A stretch of 64,000 bases of DNA from Stigmatella ashevillena (GTDB lineage: Bacteria > Myxococcota > Myxococcia > Myxococcales > Myxococcaceae), in assembly GCF_028368975.1 (NCBI RefSeq), contig NZ_JAQNDM010000001.1:372001-436000 (forward strand), read 5' to 3'. Made by a program: the position numbers and the translations under genes. This document shows positions 57,076 to 64,000 of the stretch, in pieces. Every line of letters starts with the position of its first letter. Positions within the stretch are counted from its first letter, which is position 1. A model generated the notes under the pieces. That model searched no databases and had not been told where the DNA came from. It saw nothing but the letters and a program-made list of their open reading frames with translations.

Positions 57076-58584
57076 ATGGACAAGATCTACGACGTCGTCA
57101 TCGGTGGCGCGGGCCCGGTGGGGCTCTTCCTCGCGTGTGAACTCGGAATGCGCGGCGTTTCCGTCCTCGTTCTCGAGCGCGACGAAACAGCAGCGTCCCC
57201 GTGGAAGACAGCCCCGCTCGGCACGCGGGGATTGAACGTTCCCTCCGTCGAGGCGTTCTACCGGCGCGGCATGCTCGACGAGGTTCTCGACCCCGGCGAG
57301 CGGCCGTCTACGCTCAAGAGGACGGCTGGGTTCGAGTACGCGGGTCACTTCGCCTGCATGATGCTCGACGCGAACAAGCTCGATCTGTCGCGTTGGAAGT
57401 ATGTCTTGCCGGGCCCCGCGCTCCTTCCCAGTCCTTCGGAAACGCACCGCATCGAGACCGCCCTCTCTCATCGCGCCGAAGGGTTTGACGTGACCGTCCT
57501 CCGCGGCAAGCCGGTGACGGCCTTCGCTCAAAGCAGCGAAGGCGTGACCGTCGAATCTGGAGGCGAAAGGTTCCGCGGCAAGTGGCTCGTGGGCTGTGAC
57601 GGCGGGAGAAGCACGATTCGCAAAGCGGCCGACTTCGAGTTCGTGGGAACCGAAGCCGAGTTCACCGGCTACTCGGTCCTCTGTGACTTGGACGATTTGA
57701 GCAAGCTCAAGCCCGGCTGGAACCTCACACCCAAGGGCGCGTACATCGTCGCGCAAGAGAAACAGCTTATCGTCGTGGACTTCGACGGCTCAGCGTTTCA
57801 CCGCACGCAGCCCATCACGCGCGAACACTTCGAGACCGTGCTGCGCCGCGTGTCCGGAACGGACGTGAGCGTCACTGCGCTGCACCTCGCGTCGACCTTC
57901 ACGGATCGCGTGAAGCAGGCGTCGACGTATCGCAAGGGCCGTGTGCTCTTGGCCGGCGACAGCGCACACATCCATTCTCCGCTCGGTGCGCAGGGCCTCA
58001 GTACCGGAATCGGCGATGCGATGAATCTCGGCTGGAAGCTCGCGGCCACAATCAAGGGCACAGCTCCGAACGGTTTGATCGACACGTACACGCAAGAGCG
58101 ACATCCCATCGGCGCGTGGGTACTTGAGTGGACGCGCGCGCAGGTCACCGTGATGCGGCCGGATCCCTACGGACACGCCATGGCGAAAGTCATCCGTGGC
58201 CTCATCGAAACGAACGACGGGACGCACTACTTCGTCGAGCGCTTCTGGGGGAACTCACAGCGCTACGATCTCGGCGATGTGCATCCCCTCGTGGGCGCGA
58301 GCGCACCGGATTTCGAGCTCGGCGATGGCACGCGGCTCGGCACCAAGCTCGAGCCCGGGCGTGCGCTCCTCATCGACTTCTCGAAGAACGGCGCGATTGC
58401 GCAACGCGTTCGCCGTTGGGCCTCGAGCGTCGACTACCTGAACGTGCATGCGAAGAACGAACTCGGCTTGAAGGCGCTGCTCGTGCGTCCAGATGGCATC
58501 GTCGCCTGGGTCGGGGAGGACGCGGTGGACCTGGAGTCGCTGCGCGCCGCACTGTCGCGTTGGTTTAGCGCTGCGGAAAGCTGA
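57076..58584 (+). CDS. FAD-dependent aromatic monooxygenase
   Basis: ATG at 57076 gives 502 residues. FAD-binding motifs: VVIGGAGPVGLFLACELG (GxGxxG), LVGCDGGRSTIRK (DG) and VLLAGDSAHIHSPLGAQGLS (GD). The C-terminus has a thioredoxin-like domain typical of phenol/aromatic hydroxylases of the PHBH/MhpA type (ALLIDFSKNGAIAQRVRRW). It would hydroxylate an aromatic ring or antibiotic using NAD(P)H and oxygen; the substrate is unknown. It is the probable target of the divergent LysR protein. Confidence 0.92.
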   Translation: MDKIYDVVIGGAGPVGLFLACELGMRGVSVLVLERDETAASPWKTAPLGTRGLNVPSVEAFYRRGMLDEVLDPGERPSTLKRTAGFEYAGHFACMMLDANKLDLSRWKYVLPGPALLPSPSETHRIETALSHRAEGFDVTVLRGKPVTAFAQSSEGVTVESGGERFRGKWLVGCDGGRSTIRKAADFEFVGTEAEFTGYSVLCDLDDLSKLKPGWNLTPKGAYIVAQEKQLIVVDFDGSAFHRTQPITREHFETVLRRVSGTDVSVTALHLASTFTDRVKQASTYRKGRVLLAGDSAHIHSPLGAQGLSTGIGDAMNLGWKLAATIKGTAPNGLIDTYTQERHPIGAWVLEWTRAQVTVMRPDPYGHAMAKVIRGLIETNDGTHYFVERFWGNSQRYDLGDVHPLVGASAPDFELGDGTRLGTKLEPGRALLIDFSKNGAIAQRVRRWASSVDYLNVHAKNELGLKALLVRPDGIVAWVGEDAVDLESLRAALSRWFSAAES

Positions 58585-58705
58585 ACGCGCGCCCCGGGCC
58601 CGGACGTAATTCCAGAGATTGAGAGGCTGGAGGCAACCTCGGCCGAGGCTGGCCCGATAACCCTGTGCACAGAGCGCCACCCTGTTCGGGCGCTGGAGGT
58701 TGCAC

Positions 58706-59881
58706 ATGGGCATCGACAAGGTCGGTGGTGGCGGTTCCAGCAGCAGCGCTTCGAGCAGGCCCAGTGTCTCCGAGGCCAAGACCTCTTCGCCCACCACACC
58801 TTCGGCGCCCCCCTCCAAGCCTCCCGATGCCGTTCTCAAGTCCGCCTCCGTCCAGGGGTGGACCGGCCAGAGCAGCTTCGCCGCAGCCCAGACCCCCGTG
58901 GTGCCTCCGGGCGTTGCCACCGCAGGGGCCAACCTGCGCGCCGCAGCCCAGTCGGGCACCGCCGCCACGGAGCCGCCCATTCCCAGCAACACGGGCACCG
59001 TGCAGGTGCGGGGCAACACGATGACCGATGTGCAGAAGACAGAGGCCGGTGCGTTGAGGATTGATTCCTCCGCGCCGCCCAGCACGTATGATGGCATGTA
59101 CGTCGGTGCGGACGGCTACGCGTATCCGCCGGACAAGTTCGACGTGACGCAGGTGCCGCCCTTCCAGCCCTCGAATCCTGTCGCGAGCCCCACGCCCACC
59201 ACGTACTTCACCAATGGCATCAACACCCCTCCGGCGGGGGCGATCTCGGGGGCGCAGGCGCTCGCGAACCACACGGGCACCAACGTAGTGCCCATCTACA
59301 ACGCCACCGAGGGCCAGAACAACGACGTCTTCCAGACGGGGCAGGACCGCATCAACTGGGGTGACAACAAGGCCGTGAACACGCTCGCCAACGCCATCTC
59401 CGCCGACCTCGAGGCCGGGCGGAAGGTCAACGTGGTGGGCTACAGCCAAGGCGGCGCCATCGTCTCGCATGCCCTCAACAAGGTGGACCAGCGAATCATC
59501 GATTCCCAGGGGGGCTGGATCAGCAACCTGCCCGTGTTCGGGGATGGAAACCGCCAAGCGCGCGAGCAGATCCTGAGCAACGTCAACGTGGTGGGCATCG
59601 CGGGGGCGGGCAAGAACTTCCCGGCGGGGCCGCAGTACAACTTCTACGTGAACAAGCAGGATCCGGTCCCCAACTGGCTCGGCGTGCACGAGCCCAACGG
59701 CGTCCCAGACACCGTCACCAATGTGCTCACGGGGTCCTCCCCATTGCTGTGGGCCATCAACGGAGGTGGGGCGGGCTTCAATGCCCCGGGGGCTCAGATC
59801 CACACCTTCGATGACCCGGCCCAAGGGTGGCCCAGCAACCACGGGCTCGACACTTACTTCCGGCACATCCAGACGCAGTAG
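58706..59881 (+). CDS. Lipase/esterase-like alpha/beta-hydrolase protein
   Basis: ATG at 58706 with GGAGG upstream gives 391 residues; a TTG at 58700 is also in frame. Residues 1-110 are a Ser/Pro/Ala-rich low-complexity region without signal peptide. The rest is an alpha/beta-hydrolase: nucleophile elbow VVGYSQGGAIVSH (GxSxG) and a candidate His in AQGWPSNHGLDTYF at the C-terminus, with the acid probably in YVNKQDPVPNW. Similar layouts occur in effector-like lipases of myxobacteria. Export is not obvious from the N-terminus. Substrate unknown. Confidence 0.75.
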   Translation: MGIDKVGGGGSSSSASSRPSVSEAKTSSPTTPSAPPSKPPDAVLKSASVQGWTGQSSFAAAQTPVVPPGVATAGANLRAAAQSGTAATEPPIPSNTGTVQVRGNTMTDVQKTEAGALRIDSSAPPSTYDGMYVGADGYAYPPDKFDVTQVPPFQPSNPVASPTPTTYFTNGINTPPAGAISGAQALANHTGTNVVPIYNATEGQNNDVFQTGQDRINWGDNKAVNTLANAISADLEAGRKVNVVGYSQGGAIVSHALNKVDQRIIDSQGGWISNLPVFGDGNRQAREQILSNVNVVGIAGAGKNFPAGPQYNFYVNKQDPVPNWLGVHEPNGVPDTVTNVLTGSSPLLWAINGGGAGFNAPGAQIHTFDDPAQGWPSNHGLDTYFRHIQTQ

Positions 59882-60029
59882 GCTGCGAGTGATCAGAGCA
59901 AGGACCGAAGCCGAAGGCATCCAACGCACCTGCATGCAGTACCTCCCTGTGGTGTTGAGGGGCGGCAATGTGCATGCATTCCCGAAACAGGAACATTCCC
60001 CCGAACTCCCTCCCTCGGCGCCTTTGCGC

Positions 60030-60608
60030 TCAGTACCATCCTGCGTCGCAGCGCGGGCATAACCGGGCACGCTCGTGCTCGGAGAGCGGCCCCTCGAAGC
60101 CACAGGAATAGCAGGTCCGTAGCAAGCCACGGGTGGGACGCGAGGGCTCCTCTGCCGTGCGCGGGGTGGGAGGCAGTGCCAAGACTGCATTCGGGAGCGG
60201 GCTCCCCGGAGACCAGACCACCTCTGCGCGCGGCGCGTCCAGGGGCTCCGGCGTTCCTTCTTGCACGGGTGCGACGAAGCCCGGTGGCAACGCGCGAGCC
60301 GCGTGCCGCTTGGAACTCACGTCCTGGGAAAGAAGCGAGAGCGGGAGACTCCAGCGCACGACCTTCCCTCCGCTGAGATCTGGCAGAGAGAGGCGCTGGA
60401 GGCTCAACTCCCCATTCTTGTCCGCCAGGATGGCGACGACGTGAAGCGTGTCTGTCGTGAGCAAGGGCTCGAAGGCGCTCTGCAACCACACGGTCGCGAC
60501 GGCGGCGCAGGAGGGAGCACGGACCACGGGCTCGACGTAGATATGAACCGAGCCGAACTCGCGTGGCGTCCGTCCGGTGTGGTCCAGGAAGTCCTCATGG
60601 TCTGCCAT
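60030..60608 (-). CDS. Protein with C-terminal zinc-ribbon
   Basis: ATG at 60608 gives 192 residues (MADHEDFLDHTGRTP). The body has a beta-rich domain with no motif I know. The C-terminus is CYSCGFEGPLSEHERARLCP followed by RCDAGWY, a Cys4 zinc knuckle. The gene starts 187 bp to the left of the divergent DUF1349 gene. Function unknown. Confidence 0.7.
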   Translation of the reverse strand: MADHEDFLDHTGRTPREFGSVHIYVEPVVRAPSCAAVATVWLQSAFEPLLTTDTLHVVAILADKNGELSLQRLSLPDLSGGKVVRWSLPLSLLSQDVSSKRHAARALPPGFVAPVQEGTPEPLDAPRAEVVWSPGSPLPNAVLALPPTPRTAEEPSRPTRGLLRTCYSCGFEGPLSEHERARLCPRCDAGWY

Positions 60609-60794
60609 AGGCACATCTTGGCATTGCCCCTCTCTCGGCCACCACTCCTTCGCGCTGACGTGAGCCTCCCCGAGCTGCTCCCTCTGAGGGCCCTGCCCAG
60701 TCCACTCGCCCTGTCCGCTCCTTCCTCTTCGCCGACTGGTGTATAGGGTCACGCACCGCGAGTGGGATGGCGGTGTCTGACATGGAGGCATTCA

Positions 60795-61490
60795 ATGGGC
60801 TCGAAGAGATTCGAACGAAGGACAATCCTCGGCGCGGGTGTGGGTGCATTGCTGGTGCCGACGATCGCCGAGAAGGCCGTGGCCGCGCCATCGGCTGGCA
60901 AGGGAGCGGGAACGACGATGGAAGATGGAATCTGGCTGAACGAGCCGAAGGTATGGAAGCGAGCCGATGGCATCCTCGAGGTGACGACGGACAAGTCGAC
61001 CGACTTCTGGCGTGAGACCCACTATGGCTTCACGCGCGACTCCGGCCATTTCCTGGGTGTTCGCACGGGCGCCAGCTTCACGGCGCAGCTTCGCGTCGAG
61101 GCGGCCTATGAGCAGTTGTATGACCAAGCCGGCATCATGGTGCGCGTCGACAATCGGCGCTGGGTCAAGGCGGGCATCGAGATGTCCGATGGCCAGGCGA
61201 TGCTCAGCAGCGTGCTGACGAATAGCAAGTCGGATTGGGCGACGGGGCCCTATGCACACGACTCCCGCTCGTTCTGGATGCGCGCGACGGTGGCCAAGGG
61301 GGTGCTGCGCTTGCAGGTGTCGGCCGATGGCAAGACGTGGCCGTTGGTCCGGCTCGCGCCCTTCCCGGAGGCCGCGTCCTATCAGGTGGGACCGATGTGC
61401 TGTACGCCAGAGCGGGCCGGGCTGAGCGTCCGGTTCTCGGAGTTCCGCCTCACGCCTCCGCTCGGCAAGGATCTGCACGACCTGACCTGA
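60795..61490 (+). CDS. DUF1349-family protein with Tat-like signal
   Basis: ATG at 60795 after GGAGG gives 231 residues. Residues 1-35 (RFERRTILGAGVGALLVPTI) look like a twin-arginine signal, then AEKAVAAPS. The mature part is the DUF1349 concanavalin-like fold: EVTTDKSTDFWRETHYGF, YDQAGIMVRVDNRRWVKAGI and a final VGPMCCTPERAGLSVRFSEF. The family binds or acts on carbohydrates, but function is not established. It converges on the phosphotransferase pseudogene 32 bp away. Confidence 0.85.
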   Translation: MGSKRFERRTILGAGVGALLVPTIAEKAVAAPSAGKGAGTTMEDGIWLNEPKVWKRADGILEVTTDKSTDFWRETHYGFTRDSGHFLGVRTGASFTAQLRVEAAYEQLYDQAGIMVRVDNRRWVKAGIEMSDGQAMLSSVLTNSKSDWATGPYAHDSRSFWMRATVAKGVLRLQVSADGKTWPLVRLAPFPEAASYQVGPMCCTPERAGLSVRFSEFRLTPPLGKDLHDLT

Positions 61491-61522
61491 GCCAGGAGAA
61501 GTCATCCCCCTCCGGCTCTGCC

Positions 61523-62933
<1,411 letters not shown>

Positions 62934-63173
62934 CTGTTCATCTCGTTCAGCCGTTCAGGGTCGCGAGGAGAGGCGCCATGAAGGGGTCACGGGCCGAGGA
63001 TAGCACGAGGCGCCCTGTCACCGTTCAGCCCCATTCCCGTGAGTCTGACATTGCTGTCCTGGTCCATCGGTATGTGAGGCGCGTCCCCAGCGCATCTCCC
63101 TGGGATGATGTGATGTTTCAGCCGGGCATTGCGATTGCACTGGGAGTGGCATCCCCCCGCCCAGGAAACACTC

Positions 63174-63509
63174 ATGCGCCCCTCTCCGCTCTTCGCCTCG
63201 CGTCACCCCGTGCTGTGCCGCCGACTCCTCCTCATGCCGTTGTTCCTCGTGCTCCAAGCCTGCTGCCTGGGTGAGCCACGGGAAGCGCTGGACGCTCCTC
63301 CCGATCACGAGTGCCAGACGGGCGTCGAGGCGGGCTACGACATCGCCATCTGGGAGTGCATCCAAGAGAATCGCGTCGTCGCATACCGCAGGAGTTCTGC
63401 TTTTGGCTCCTGCTCGGGCGTCACCGAGGAGCGGGTGCCCTGCGGAGAACTCACCCCCTTCGAGACAGCGAACACCGATGAGGTGCAGCGAGAATGCGCT
63501 TCTCCCTAG
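63174..63509 (+). CDS. Small lipoprotein
   Basis: ATG at 63174 with AGGA upstream gives 111 residues. The N-terminus ends in a lipobox (FLVLQACC). The mature part has four or more Cys (HECQTGVEAGYD, IWECIQEN, SCSGVTEERVPCGEL), suggesting disulfides. No family is recognised. It is followed by a convergent gene at the window edge. Confidence 0.6.
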   Translation: MRPSPLFASRHPVLCRRLLLMPLFLVLQACCLGEPREALDAPPDHECQTGVEAGYDIAIWECIQENRVVAYRRSSAFGSCSGVTEERVPCGELTPFETANTDEVQRECASP

Positions 63510-63542
63510 CCCGGGTAATGGAGAGGACTCGGGTGGGTGCGA

Positions 63543-64000
63543 CTATCGCGCCACGGGGAGCGCTCCGCTCGCACTGCTGCTCCTGGCCCTCTGGAGACTC
63601 GGAAGAGGGTCTGCACCGAGGGCCAGATAGATCTCGAACCACGCCAGATATGAACGCCAGGCAGCAGAACGCTGGTCGAGGAGGGAGCGATGCGCCTGGC
63701 CCAGGCGCTTGGGCACATCGAAAGGAAGCTGCGTGCTCCCCCCTGCGTGCAGCTGCGCCGCGAACCAGAGCACCCCCAGCTGACCGGCATCGACCGGCGC
63801 GCGGGTGCGCTCGATCAGGGTGTCAGCATGCAAGATCGCCTCGCCCAACCAGCGGGCCGCCTGCGCCATGTCCTGGCGATCCACGGCATTCTCGGCCAGC
63901 CGCAGCTCCGCCAACGTCACCGCGCCGACGTCCTGATCGCGATCCAGCTCGTCGAACTGCTCCAGGAACAGCGCACGCCGCTGCTCGATCGCGCGGGCAG
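63543..64000 (-). CDS. Helical protein, 5' end outside window
   Basis: The last 152 codons of a leftward gene; the frame is open at 64000. The sequence is Ala/Leu/Arg-rich helical (ARAIEQRRALFLEQFDELD, AELRLAENAVDRQDMAQAAR), reminiscent of TPR-like or helical scaffold proteins. An internal GTG at 63920 should not be taken as the start because the frame continues upstream. Function cannot be assigned. Confidence 0.55.
   Translation of the reverse strand, partial: ARAIEQRRALFLEQFDELDRDQDVGAVTLAELRLAENAVDRQDMAQAARWLGEAILHADTLIERTRAPVDAGQLGVLWFAAQLHAGGSTQLPFDVPKRLGQAHRSLLDQRSAAWRSYLAWFEIYLALGADPLPSLQRARSSSASGALPVAR

Overview
The window is high-GC bacterial DNA, densely coded on both strands. It most likely comes from a myxobacterium (Myxococcota, Cystobacterineae-like). 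The reasons are an HRD/DFG serine/threonine kinase with a Cys-rich tail, paired FHA proteins, many lipoproteins, a 1685-residue TPR protein, and a lipoprotein AHH-nuclease toxin beside an Imm11 (MXAN_0049-type) immunity gene. This placement is inference from gene content. I saw no rRNA or tRNA gene, CRISPR array or intact mobile element.

Region 1-5.2 kb is accessory. It holds a truncated secreted protein, an overlapping gene pair of unknown function that may be a toxin/immunity pair, an IS66-type transposase tail, a DUF6968 protein, a Cys-rich lipoprotein and a membrane-anchored kinase. Region 5.2-15.7 kb has a short UvrA-like ABC ATPase, an M14 carboxypeptidase, a Big_2 lipoprotein, a TolB-repeat/M28/PDZ peptidase, a Nudix hydrolase, a Lys/Ala-rich basic protein and a Gfo/Idh oxidoreductase. 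At 15.9-21.0 kb lies the TPR protein. At 21.0-28.7 kb is a leftward housekeeping block in the order greA, recG, pcm, zinc-ribbon gene, threonine synthase, small membrane protein, tmk, CinA-like, several of them overlapping or closely spaced.

Region 28.9-39.6 kb carries two FHA proteins, an SH3-domain lipoprotein, a fatty acid desaturase, two metallo-beta-lactamase-fold hydrolases, a lipoprotein 5'-nucleotidase, an HD phosphohydrolase and an O-methyltransferase. At 39.8-41.7 kb is the SitA-like toxin/immunity pair. From 42.5 to 48.6 kb is a set that looks acquired: an exported ammonia-lyase-like protein that lacks the Ala-Ser-Gly triad needed to form the MIO cofactor, an outer-membrane porin, an MHS-type transporter, a second desaturase and a PhnD-like binding protein.

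Region 48.6-58.6 kb holds a TetR/aldo-keto reductase switch with two matching 15-bp palindromes, a HAD phosphatase, an internally deleted LysR pseudogene, a protein strikingly similar to eukaryotic nuclear transport factor 2, a subtilisin-like lipoprotein protease with duplicated C-terminal modules, and a divergent LysR/FAD-monooxygenase pair. The last 5 kb has a lipase-like protein, a zinc-ribbon protein, a DUF1349 protein, a rifampicin-phosphotransferase/PEP-synthase pseudogene with a frameshift and an internal deletion, a small lipoprotein and a gene cut by the window edge. The best leads are the NTF2 homologue and the MIO-less exported lyase with its transport neighbours.
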